Source of the DNA: Bimuria novae-zelandiae CBS 107.79 | Lineage: Eukaryota; Ascomycota; Dothideomycetes; Pleosporales; Didymosphaeriaceae | Assembly: GCA_010015655.1 (NCBI GenBank) | Contig: ML976803.1 | Coordinates: forward strand, 22,595 to 86,594 | Length of the DNA stretch: 64,000 nt | Direction: 5' to 3' | Shown: positions 33,961 through 44,257 of the stretch, in pieces | Position numbering within the stretch: the stretch's first letter is position 1 | Layout of the letters: every line of letters begins with the position of its first letter | The notes under the pieces: model-generated | Seen by the model: the letters and a program-made list of their open reading frames with translations, nothing else | The model's database searches: none | Told to the model about the DNA's origin: nothing | Translations under genes and position numbers: made by a program

Positions 33961-36610
33961 GTAGCTAGTCCCTTTATATTTATTTAAAAAATAGATAGAA
34001 TACCACGACCATACATTAATTACTAAATAATTAATAATATAATAATTAAAAATTAAAATCTACTTCTACATATATTAGAACTCAGAGATATACTCTCGAC
34101 AGCTAAGATATTTATAATAATAAATTTATAAAATATATACTACTTTAAATAAATTAAGGAAGGTAACGAGTAGAAGATAGCGTTTAAATTACGCCAAGAA
34201 TGATTTAATATATAATTATATTATTTAGATTTACTAACATACTAGCGAGCTTCTAAGTACTATTTAATAATATATTTAATAACTATTTAGATATAATTAT
34301 TATTATATATATAGATAACATACTTATCACTATTAATAATGAAATAGATTATATTTCTTATAGATAAATAGTATTAAAAGTATTAGACAAAGCACGCCTA
34401 TAAATTAAGCTAAAAAAGTATAAATAGTACCTAAGAAAACATAAATTCTTAAAATATATTATTAATGAAGTAGGAAATACAGTCACACTAAATATGATTA
34501 AGTATATTATAAACTAGCTAATACTAAAAAGAGTTAAAAATTATCCAAATATTCTTAAGAATTTATAGATTTAATAGGCAGTTCAAATAAAACTACGCTA
34601 AGGTTATAATACCTCTAACTAAACTTACAAAGAAAGGAATGTCCTTTAAATGGACTAAGGAATATAAAGAATTATTCAAGCATTTAGTAAATGTATCCAC
34701 TACAGCACTAGTTCCTATTTACTTTAAGGATAAAGAACTACTATAAGTTAAAATAAACGTAAGCGACCTCGTAATTGGCGCATGCGCAAAGTAAGAAAAA
34801 TAGCAAATAGCACTCTATTATATACAATTTATGCAAGCTTAGTAGAGTAGAAAATTAATATGACGTACACAATAAAGAGCTATACGTAACTATTAAGATA
34901 CTTAAGTGCTAAAAAATCTATATACTTAGCTACTTAAGCATTATAATCATTACGGACTATAAAAACATTATATAGTTTACTACTACTAAAAAACTGAAGT
35001 CACTACGGGTAAAATAGTTAGAAACACTTAAATTATATAAGTTTAAAATTATATATATATTTAGAAAAAATAATAAATAAGTAAATACTTTTAGTGGACG
35101 CTAAGACCTTGTAAGAGAGAAAGTAAAACCCTATTCTATAATATTATAATAGAATCTAAATAGATCTCTAGAACCTATAGCCGAACTTAATTAATTATAT
35201 ATAATTATATAAGAAGTACCTTAGGAGTAGTAAACTAAAATTATATAATAATACTATAATAACCCTGTATATAGATATCTAAAGTTAGGAAAATAATATA
35301 GCTTATCTTATAAAGTTACTTCTTTAAAGGGATAAAAGAAGTAATAATAAAATATATTTATAAATATACAGACTACTAATACAACAAGCACGCTATATAT
35401 CCTAGATATATAAAAATATAAATAAGCAAAATACCTAGAGCACTATAGAAAGATATCGCTACACACTTTATAATTAGACTACCTAGGTTGAAAAACCTAG
35501 CAAATAGAATAAGCTACGATACTATACTAATAATTATTTATTAATTTACTAAGCATATAAAATTACTATTATAATAAAAATAATTATGGCTAAGGAACTC
35601 GCATTCCTTATCCTAGATTAACATATATAATATTATAGTATTTTAAAGATAATTATTAGTAATATAGACAAGCTCTTTACCTCGAACTATTAGATAACAC
35701 TTATAGTACTTATTAGAACGAAACTAAAGCTATTATTAGCCTATTATCTATAAATAAATAGATAGATAGGACGTATATATTAAATAATTCAAACGTACCT
35801 ACGTATCTACTGTAATGACTAAAAAAAATAACTAGATTTCTCTATTACTAATAGCATAACTAGTACATAGCAATAAGTTATTAGCAGCAACTAGATACAC
35901 ACGATTTTATATAAACTATAGAAGACATCTATAGCTCTATAATTAGACATTTATTATAAATATTAGGATAAAAGAAGCTATTAACATGGCAAAAACTATA
36001 AGGGAGATATACGAATAAGTTTAAAAGAATCCTAAGAAGGCTTAATAGTGAAGTATTTCTTACGTTAACTAAAAATTGAAAATAGTACTTTAGCTAAAGA
36101 AGGGAGATAAAGTATATCTACTTATAAAAAACCTCTAGACTTAAAAGAAGAAATAAAAGGAACTAGATTATATTAAGTTTAATCCATTCTTTATTCCTAA
36201 ATAAATATTACTAGTCCATTACTTATTAAACCTACTACTAGAAGCTAAAATACACCTAGTATTCTACGTAGACTAATTAGAACCTGTAGATCCTAAAACA
36301 CTAGCTAAAACTACCTTCTATTATTTGCGTAAAGCGGAAAATAAATTTAAAGTTAAATGAATATTATAATATATAGATTGTCCTCGCACATAGCTTATAA
36401 AATGGAAAAGTTATTTATATAGTAAAAATACTTAGGAGCTAAAGGAAAATCTATAAAACTATTAGCAAAAGATTTAGAAGTATTATTAAAACGTACCTAA
36501 AAACAAGAAGTATTACTTTTAGTAATTATAGGGTGTAGCGTATCTAAATTAAAAGGAGGAGGATAAACTACCTAGTTTAAGAAAGGAGCGCTGGCTATAA
36601 TCTTACTTTT

Positions 36611-37769
36611 TAACAATATAATATTTTAACTAAAATCCTTAAGACCCTTTATATGCTTAATTTCCTCTATAAACTATTTTTAATTCTCTAGTAATTTATT
36701 TTTATAATCTTTTAGTAATCACTTTTGCTTTAATAAATACCTCTTTTTTACATAAGTAACCTTTAGTATTACTATAGATACCTTTTTTTTTATAATAGCC
36801 GTCTCCTCTAATCGCTAGAAACGATTAATCTTAGAATTAATTTAAAAAGAAGTTTAGAACTCTAGGTTCTATTAACTCGCACTTTATAATACTATTTGTA
36901 TAATAATTTTTATATTAAATTTTTAAGGATAATATTTTATACGCTAGATCCTTTTTCGCGTAGTGCTTATAAGGAACTATTATAATAACTAATAGCGTTT
37001 ATTTAATTTTTATTAAAATAACAATAGACAGTGCTTCGAGATGGTATTAGTCAATATATAAAAATATATTAAGGAAAAAAGGTTAGTAATATTAAAATCC
37101 TATGTTTAATAAAATAATATTAGTCATTTTATAATAAAAGGTGGCGCCATTGCTCTACTAAGGATTATATAATATCCTATAATATCCCACACGCCAGGAT
37201 TATAGGACATTAGGATTACGTAACTTTACTATAGGATCCTATATATACCACGTTTAAGATAGTATGGAATCATGGGATATCATAGGATTAGTTATATATA
37301 TAGGAACACGAAATATAGTCCTTCTCTAGTTATATTTAACCTTGTATTTAATTTAATATTTAGATTACACTTAGTCTCTAGTCAATTTATTTATAACTAT
37401 ACCTTACTTTTAATACCAATAACCCTATTAATGCGCGCGAGCTATTAATAACTTTCACCTAAGAACTAATCCTAGTCTCCTTTAGACCTAGTTATCCTAA
37501 AGAGCTTAACATAATATGGATTTTTAATTACTAATTCTTTTAAAGAAGTTCCTTAACCAAGGTTATAAAGAAAATTTAAGCTATAATTTAAAAATTCTAG
37601 TTTCTTTATAATATTTAAATTTTTTTGTAATAAAAAGTAAAAAGGTATAAATTTTTAGGTCTTGAAAACTATGTTTTAGTTATTATTTATACTATTCTAA
37701 ATACCTTCTATATAAAACTTTTTTTAAATAAAGGTCTATTTAGTAAGATAAACTATCTATTAAACAATA
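36611..37769. other. AT-rich relic region; possible antisense coiled-coil remnant
   Basis: Follows the chromodomain of the decayed Gypsy. On the minus strand a Lys/Leu/Ile-rich frame with stops (INRF-RLEETAIIKKK near 36,830, then FIEEIKHIKGLKDFS) could be the coiled-coil half of an antisense ORF like those of the complete elements; no Cys cluster is clear. From about 37,160 to 37,330 the sequence is less mutated and has repeated GGATT/ATCCTAT motifs and TATA boxes, suggesting an old LTR. No ends could be set. Confidence 0.3.
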
Positions 37770-38024
37770 TGTCCGTACGTAGTACGGGCAGCTACCTAAT
37801 GCAATGTCTTAAGACAGGTGACAATGGTTATGTAATACCGCACAGGCAAAGGTACAGGCCACAGGCACCGTGCGCGAACATCAATCCTTATAACCCTCTT
37901 TCCCCCGTACGTAGACAAGATAGACAAGACTTGAATACCAGACCCTTTTCTCACCCGTACTATCGTACAACTATCTAGTCCTATTATATCGCGATATGCT
38001 TGGCTTAGTATAGCTCATTCAACA
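37770..38024 (+). mobile_element. Solo LTR, CGTACG-ended family (255 bp), TSD CAATA
   Basis: Starts TGTCCGTACGTAG and ends GCTCATTCAACA. Flanked by CAATA at 37,765-37,769 and 38,025-38,029. Sister copies at 33,084-33,336 (same direction) and 23,072-23,326 (opposite). A short open frame inside is chance. Confidence 0.92.
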
Positions 38025-38540
38025 CAATATATATAAAACAAACTTTTATTTAACTTTTTCACTAGTGTATAAATATTAAAAGAATTAGTGGTTAAAATAT
38101 CATATTACTTTCAACTTTTTTTTTGTAAAAAGAGCTATATTACGCGAATCCGCGCATTATGCGTATAGGCACGATAATTATATACATATAAAAAATACTA
38201 TATGCCTTTTTTTATTAGCTTTTACTTCTATTATCTAAACGCAACTATTTAAATATTAATTATTGTTTAATAATAAAAGTTAGAGCTAATTAAAAAAATT
38301 TATACTATTATTTTAATTTAGTTATAGGTTATATTTAATTTATATTATAGAATTTTTTAAATTAGAAGAGTTATTAAAGATTAAAGGTTATAATGAGGTA
38401 GGACTTAACCTAATCCACGTCCGCGCAGATCTAACCTAACCATAACCTAACTCCTACCTATTTACCAGCCTACGCGCATTGCGCGTACAAGAACAGTATA
38501 GCTACTGTAAGAAAACTAGCTATAATGTGTAAATATATAA
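38025..38540. other. AT-rich, RIPed, nothing recognised
   Basis: No coding frame recognised. A patch with repeated CTAACCTAACC-like motifs occurs near 38,403-38,460. It lies between a solo LTR and the end fragment of a Fot1/Pogo element, and is probably further transposon debris. Confidence 0.35.
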
Positions 38541-38669
38541 GAAGGATACTATAAAAACTATTCAATATAATATAGTAATTATATACCATTGTCTTATTAT
38601 ATTGTTAAGATAGGTTACTATAAAGGCGTAAGAAGTTAGTGGGGCGTGGCGCTCGCTTGCCGGACACGT
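38541..38669 (+). mobile_element. Right-end fragment of Fot1/Pogo transposon
   Basis: Matches 13,390-13,491 plus 20,329-20,359 of the split transposon, including GGTTACTATAAAGG and GTTAGTxGGG, ending GCTTGCCGGACACGT at 38,669 followed by TA. Slightly less mutated than the other copy. It marks the left border of the gene island. Confidence 0.8.
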
Positions 38670-38789
38670 TATCATGTAATTGATAGAAGAATTTTAGTCA
38701 CCACTCTACCTCCTCCTACAGGCTCCGTCTGACTTCTGCTCGCACTGCAACCACCCTCAAATTGACCGACCATAAACTTCATATTAGGA

Positions 38790-39221
38790 CTAAACATGCG
38801 CCGCGGGCTCGATCTGTGCCGGCTCCCCCTCAGGCTCGGCCTGCGCCGACTCTCCCTCCACGATTTTCGCGTTACAGCCGTAGCCGTAGCCCAGGTTAAT
38901 CTTACAGAACCAGCGCTTGGGAAGATTGGGGTGTGCCTCGGATTCGACCTGGACGGGCTCGATCTGCACGGGCTCTGCCTCAGGCTCTGCCTGCGCCGGC
39001 TCTCCCTCCGTGATTTTCGCGTTACAGCCGTAACCGTAGCCCAGTTTAATATTGCAGAACCAGCGTTTGGCAGGATCGATGTCGGAACCTGGTGCGCGGT
39101 CAGTATGCCGAGTAGCGAGTCCGGTGTAGGGCTTTGGAAGTGTACCTCGGGAGCGAGGAATTGCCATTCCGGAGGCAGCGGCAGCGGCGCTGAAGATGGT
39201 GAGGAGAGTGGAGAACTTCAT
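38790..39221 (-). CDS. Secreted precursor with two Kex2-flanked Cys/Tyr peptide repeats (RiPP or pheromone-like)
   Basis: 143 residues from the ATG at 39,219-39,221, chosen because it starts the signal peptide (MKFSTLLTIFSAAAAASG, residues 1-18). An in-frame upstream ATG at 39,356 would put 45 Ser-rich residues before it. Two 50-residue repeats follow. Each has Lys-Arg (52-53, 102-103), then a core WFC[N/K]I[K/N]LGYGYGCNAKI (54-70, 104-120), then an acidic Glu/Ala/Pro spacer (AQAEPE, QIEP). Lys-Arg is the classical Kex2 site, and the XA/XP dipeptides resemble Ste13-type trimming spacers. This architecture is shared by fungal dikaritin precursors (UstA type) and alpha-factor-like pheromones (W-C...G-x-G-C). 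A UstYa-like gene is divergent 1.36 kb away, favouring the first. No RIP damage. No intron needed. Confidence 0.8.
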   Translation of the reverse strand: MKFSTLLTIFSAAAAASGMAIPRSRGTLPKPYTGLATRHTDRAPGSDIDPAKRWFCNIKLGYGYGCNAKITEGEPAQAEPEAEPVQIEPVQVESEAHPNLPKRWFCKINLGYGYGCNAKIVEGESAQAEPEGEPAQIEPAAHV

Positions 39222-40010
39222 TTTGGGATTTGGTGAAGAGGTGGATTGGCCGGAGTGCTTGAGGGATGAAGTTGCTTGAGAGGAGTGGAGGTGACCGTTT
39301 GTTGATGGTGATGATTCTGGAGGTTGGAGGTTGGAGTGGACAGAATTTATACTCATGGCAGGCTCTCTGTACCTGACTTCCTGTCGTCGACCCCGAGTTC
39401 AGGAGCTGTTGCGAAAGAACGAATCTGGATACCAACGCCGTGGCATTGTACGCGGGTTCTCCTAATGCGTGTGCTGTTCCAATGGATGTTACACAATGTT
39501 GTACCTTAGGCTGCATTCCGAAGGAGGCTGGCTGAGGCTCTGCGGGTGGGCGGCTCGGTAAAACATTTCTTCGATTGTGGGAAGTAGTACAGTAACTGAG
39601 TAGATTAACCGTATATATGCAAGCAGCTTGAGTACTCCTCACTTGCGGGGCTGGGCTTCGGTGAGCCCGCGATATTGGATAGTGAGCGATCTACTGTCAC
39701 CCACACACCATTTGAACTTGGTTCTTTCATCGCCCCATCCATTCGCCGAAGCCCGCATAAATATTCTGGCATAATCTACCGCCTAATTGGTGGTTACTCA
39801 GTACAGCGAACGATGTGCTGTACGACGCGCTCGTTTCTCTAGGTTGGTGGGCGCATCCGTTCTTCTTGGGACTACCCACAAACTTGAGGCGGTGTGGAAG
39901 AGAGCCGTTTCGCCCCAGAATAATACTGTAATGGGGTTGGCGCCTCGATGCGGCTGAAAAGCCGTTGCGCTGCAAGGGAGCGACGCATTTTTCCGGCTAT
40001 CGGTGATTCT
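39222..40010. other. Intergenic region upstream of the precursor gene
   Basis: About 790 bp of ordinary composition, probably the promoter and 5' UTR of the precursor gene on the minus strand and part of a shared region with the divergent UstYa-like gene. Several open frames on both strands overlap here but none looks like a protein family or has a good start context. Confidence 0.5.
39344..39351 (-). promoter_or_regulatory. Candidate TATA box of the precursor gene
   Basis: TATAAATT on the minus strand, about 125 bp upstream of the precursor ATG. Position is plausible for a fungal promoter; motif alone. Confidence 0.4.
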
Positions 40011-40276
40011 GGAAATACCTGCTCGACCCACTTAAGGCGTATTTCTCATCAGACTGCGCGTATTTTCTGTTCTGGTCTCCTTTTTTTCGCTTTTCTCTCC
40101 ACCACACAAGGAACTTTGGATAATAATATAGTAAAAGTAGATAAAGGGCTTCTATAGAGTTATAAGTACCCCCCTTAAATTTTTTAGAAGATTTAAGTTT
40201 TTTGCGTTCAAGAAAATACAAGAAAAGGAAGGATTGACGATGACTGGCTGGCTCTGTGGGTCGAGCAGGTATTTCC
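40011..40276. mobile_element. MITE-like inverted-repeat element (~266 bp)
   Basis: GGAAATACCTGCTCGACCCA plus C at 40,011-40,031 is repeated perfectly inverted at 40,256-40,276 (21 bp). The interior is T/A-rich with poly-T and no coding. Exact ends and target duplication are not clear. It lies in the intergenic space between the divergent precursor and UstYa-like genes and could affect their expression. Confidence 0.65.
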
Positions 40277-40576
40277 GAAACGATAATAAGCTTCAAGCGA
40301 GCTCGTATTCTTTTTGGACACCTGAGATCCTCAGCTCGTTTCACCAATCGCTCAGCTCCGTCGCCTCAGCTCTTCACAAACAAATGCTTGAACCACATTC
40401 AGTAGGCCCGATTTGCCTTTACAGCCTTGGTTAAACTCCCTACATCTTCATCATGGAACTACAGTCTGTCCTTGAGCTATCCGCATCTTGACGTCGCGGC
40501 GTACATATCTTTCAATGCACATCGGGCATTCTCACACATCTGTCGTCAACATCCACTGCCGGAAGTAGGGAGCAAT

Positions 40577-41585
40577 ATGCCCTATCACGAGCCTAGAGAA
40601 GCTTACAGCCTCTTAAAAAACTCTTCAGTGGAGGATCCGGATGACTGTCCTCCCAACTCGCCGCAACACAAATGTTGGCACCGGAAAGCTCTAGAATATT
40701 TCAACATAATTCTCCTCTTAATCAATATCTTGGTGGGGATATTGTTCCTACATTTGTATCTTGCACCTACATCGACATCCCAGATTCACTGTAGGTCTCT
40801 TACCCGAAATTCATTGCTTATATCCTGCTTGTAGGTACTCATTTATCACCCAGCACCTCTCAATCGCATTATCCGAACGCACAAAGACTATTGGAACCTG
40901 ACGTTAGGCGACCGCACGCCGTTCACCAAAGCGTCCAGTAAGGAAGTTGATGCCCGCTGGGACAGCATATCGGCGCCCCCAGGCGAAGTTGGCACAATCA
41001 AAGTGCAGAAGGAATATTTGGAACAGAATGGTCTTAGATCGGTTGAAGTAGCGGATGGTTCAGGCTATCTCGCAACAGTGGACGTCTTCCATCAGCTGCA
41101 TTGTCTTGTGAGTTTTACACCATGCTTCCATGCGACGTTTCACTGAGCTAAGGCGGTAGGATCTCCTGCGAAAACACATCTTCAACTCGACGTATCAGAT
41201 CAGCCCGATTGATAATCCTCTTTGGGAGGACCATGTTGGTGAGTGACGTCGCTTGTTGCAATCCACCGTTTTTGAAGTCGCTAACATCTCTCATCTCCCA
41301 GCGCACTGCCTTGATAGCATCCGCCTTTCACTTCAATGCAATGCTGATGTTAGTCTCATCACTTGGAAATGGATAAAGGGCTATGGTAATCCATGGCCCG
41401 ACTTTCGCGCTAAGCATGAGTGTCGCAACTGGGACGACGTACTTGACTGGACGAAGGAGCATAGGTTCGACCCGGCTACACCAGGGAGCTTTGTTCATCC
41501 TGAGCTGGGACCCGTCGATAAGCTTGATGGGAAGTGGTTCCAGAATCCACTCAGAGATGGTCGGAAGGCGGAATACATTCTCTAG
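40577..41585 (+). CDS. UstYa-like (DUF3328) oxidase-type protein
   Basis: Four exons: 40,577-40,790, 40,854-41,107, 41,160-41,238, 41,302-41,585; introns of 63, 52 and 63 nt with GT..AG ends (donors GTAGGT, GTGAGT, GTGAGT). They join in frame to 276 residues. Residues 42-62 form one membrane helix (FNIILLLINILVGILFLHLY), preceded by a short Cys-containing N-terminus. Both family motifs are present: HQLHC at 151-155 and HVAHC at 181-185, followed by LDSIRLSLQCNAD, a Trp-rich stretch and FxxxHECRNWDDVLDW. In ustiloxin, phomopsin and related pathways, members oxidatively crosslink Tyr-containing core peptides. Divergent from the precursor gene at 38,790-39,221, with an aminotransferase downstream. 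Start chosen as the ATG just before the short N-tail and helix. No RIP damage. Confidence 0.88.
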
Positions 41586-41899
41586 AATTAATCTTCGTTC
41601 TTTTCGTATAATGTGGATGATAGCGACGATTAGCGTGATACCTGAGGTACACATGGCAACTCCTTCCAAGAGTTTCTATGTTTGTTGAAGACAGCTTGCA
41701 ATATTTCGTGCGATTTGGTGATCGAGAGCGCAACAGATAAAAGTTGTCGCGTTACTAACGCGGCAATCCGGAGAAGTCCTACCGTAGCTTGGCAGCTCGT
41801 GCAACACGTCAACTCATGCAACACCCCGACGCGATTGCTTAGCTAATAACATAAGGCTATAGAGACGCATATAATTAATATTATTATTAGGTTTTCTAG

Positions 41900-43964
41900 T
41901 GTTAAGGCCTTTAAGGCTTATAGATAAATACTATTTAATTAGATTATTTATATTTACTTCGTGTTTTAATAAACAGTCTTAGCACGTTAATAGAGCTAAT
42001 ATAGCTAATATAATTTTATTAATATTTATAGCCTTACTTTAAGGGTATTCAGGCTTAATAGTTTTATTATAAGGCATAAAGTCCTTCTTACTAGCTAATT
42101 AAGATGTCTTAATACTTTATGTGGAGGGTAAAACGAGCTGGATAGTGTATAGTTCGGAGATCGAATTGATTGATCAGTAACTTATGAAAAGTTACTGTAA
42201 GAGCAGTATTTATATCAAGCATTTAGTGTTATATTTGCCCGTTCCACCTGATCCTTCCGATTAGGGTACCTACAAGGGATAATTCCCGCAACACTTTATT
42301 AAAGTTATTTTTATATCTTATAGGCCTATTACTTTAGGTACTACTTTATAAATTTATTAGCCCTTTACTTTATGCGCGTATCTTTAGTAGCTAATTAAGT
42401 AATACGCTTTTTATAGAGTAGCTTTTTTTTAAACTATTAGCTAACCTAACGCGCGTCTATTTACTTACTTTTTTATATTTTTTTAATATTAATAAATGCG
42501 GGCCTGCTATACGCTATAAGATAATTAAAATACTACTTTACTATTATCCTTATTTAGCTAATTAAAAGGTAAAGACCTATCTTACTTTACGCGTTTTTTT
42601 TATATTATTAAGACTTCTCGCAGACCTTTAATTTTATGCTTTAAAGGTTATTTTTAAGTAGTAATATAGTATACTATATACCTTAGCTTTTTAGCCTTAT
42701 CGCTCACCCCTATATTAATAATAGCCTTAAATAGCTAATTAATCTTTTTCTAATTTAGTATTTTAAGTATCAAGGTTAAGCTCATTTATAATTATAGATT
42801 AAATATCTTAGGCTAATTAAATTTATTAAATATAACTATTAGATTTAGAGGGGAGATACTTGTAGCTTTAAAGGCGTAAAAGATTAATTACTTATTTATT
42901 ATATTAATATATACCTACTAGAATAACTAGAAAAATTCTCTTTTAGTAATTAAGACTAGTCTCTAGATATTAGATAAGAAGGCTAATAGTTTATTTAAAT
43001 ATGCTATTAATAGAGGATTAAATATATAAATATCTAGAGGCTATAAAGTATGCGTTAAATAAGGAGGAGATATAGCTAGCAGGATCTTATTATAATTATA
43101 ATAGCTAATAAAATCTATAGTAACATAAGATCTATAGCTATTAAGAATTAATAGCTAATATAATTACCTTATCTCTAGTTTTATAAGCTAATTAAACACC
43201 TACTATAGCTATGCTAAGCTAATCTAATTATTACTTTAGCTAAATTTAAATACCGTAATAAAGATATAATAGTGTTCGGGATTAAGGTCCTCTATTTAAC
43301 TTAATTATATGTTTATAGAGGTAGCTATAGTAATAAAGGCTAGAACTAAGGCAGACCTATTAGCGTATATATAAGCTATAATTAATACCTACTTATAGCT
43401 ATTATCTTATATTAATTACCTTACAGCCTTGCTCTAATATAGAAGTCTACTAAAGATCCTCTTTATGCGAAAGGTAATACTAAGCAGGTAGTCCTTCTTG
43501 TCTATATTATACATATGTCGTGCCTTAATTAAATACTCTTAAATCTTATACTATATAAGGCTAAAGCAGTACTTATATTTAGCTAGAGAATTATCTTTAT
43601 AGTAATTACTATTAATACTAGCTATTTATTAAGATATTAAGGATATAGAATTACGCTTTATAAAGTAATTAACTTATAATATTAAGACCTGCCTTTTAGT
43701 AACCTATAAAGCAAAGCTTTATATTATTTACTATATAAAAAAAGGCTACGTTAAGTAAAGCGTTTAATATAATTTAAATGCTTTACCTTTTATTAGTAGC
43801 TAAAATTACGTTATTATTTAATCCTATCTACACGTGAGGCGTTAATGCTAGCGCGTCAACGTAGACACCACAACACCATACTCTTTCGCTATTTCTCTAT
43901 ACGAGAAAGATTCTCCTGGTTCCTGCGAGTCGATTGCTGTAATTGTGGCCTCAATCGGATCCAT
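41900..43964 (-). pseudogene. Fot1/Pogo-like transposase, RIP-degraded (N-terminus readable)
   Basis: The ATG at 43,962-43,964 begins MDPIEATITAIDSQEPGESF and continues YREIAKEYGVVVSTLTR, the typical helix-turn-helix start of fungal Fot1/Pot2-type transposases. It keeps about 38 residues before the first stop. The rest is AT-rich with many stops, interrupted by a solo LTR, so catalytic residues cannot be read with confidence. Confidence 0.8.
42120..42293. mobile_element. Solo LTR (174 bp), TSD CTTTA
   Basis: An unmutated island inside the RIPed transposon. Begins TGTGGAGGGTAAAAC and ends TTCCCGCAACA, flanked by CTTTA at 42,115-42,119 and 42,294-42,298. No internal region present and no related element elsewhere in the window. 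Length and ends suit a Copia LTR. Confidence 0.85.
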
Positions 43965-44257
43965 ATTGGTGGAGATGCGGCGTGTCAAAGTTGGTGTGTT
44001 GCATAGTGGGGTGTTGAATGAGTTGACGTGTTGCACGAGCTGCCAAGCCACGGTACGGAAAAGTGGTGGCGGTCGACCACCGTCACTGCCCCGCAGTTGA
44101 CGCTACAGACGCGCTCCTCGCTGCACGTTGAGGTGACCGTCCATAGTATAGCGACTTTGACTCCGTTATAATTGCTATAAGAGCCTCGTTGGAATAGCAA
44201 GCTGGCAAAGAATTTGCAAGCTCAAGAGAGAAATACTTCATCGGTCTTAGTGACGTC

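Larger units (their letters stand above)
32271..36610 (+). mobile_element. Heavily RIP-degraded Gypsy relic (related to 13,492-20,323)
   Basis: Plus-strand translation matches the minus-strand Gypsy at 13.5-20.3 kb. The linker segment DxYTIYY-like (reference TNILFITKL) is near 32,360. The protease-RT linker is at about 33,340-33,560. FTEKEGKANLLEY and LLYSKTKSEL are near 33,660-33,770. An RT core with EWKIAFKLRQE is near 34,170, and YIxITY in place of YIDDIL near 34,315. An integrase region follows at about 35,250-36,000. The chromodomain remnant (LIKWKSYLYSKNT, then NVPKNKKYYF) is at 36,390-36,520. Two small TG..CA insertions interrupt it (33,084-33,336 and 33,852-33,960). LTRs are not recognisable. 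No coding capacity remains. Confidence 0.82.
41782..44053 (-). mobile_element. Fot1/Pogo-like DNA transposon (2272 bp incl. nested LTR), TA target
   Basis: The left end CCGTAGCTTGGCAGC, continuing through GTGCAACACGTCAAC, is matched inverted at the right end (GTTGACGTGTTGCAC to GCCAAGCCACGG). TA lies on both sides (41,780-41,781 and 44,054-44,055). Terminal repeats are about 45 bp. The interior is strongly RIPed, with a 174-bp solo LTR at 42,120-42,293; without it the element is about 2.1 kb. It separates the UstYa-like gene from the aminotransferase. Confidence 0.9.

Noticed and set aside
39727..40031. Two overlapping minus-strand frames upstream of the UstYa-like gene
   Set aside because: No homology recognised, they overlap each other in different frames, and one runs into the inverted-repeat element.
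41328..41824. Antisense frames over the last exon of the UstYa-like gene
   Set aside because: The sense strand has family motifs and consistent splice sites; the antisense frames are shadows.
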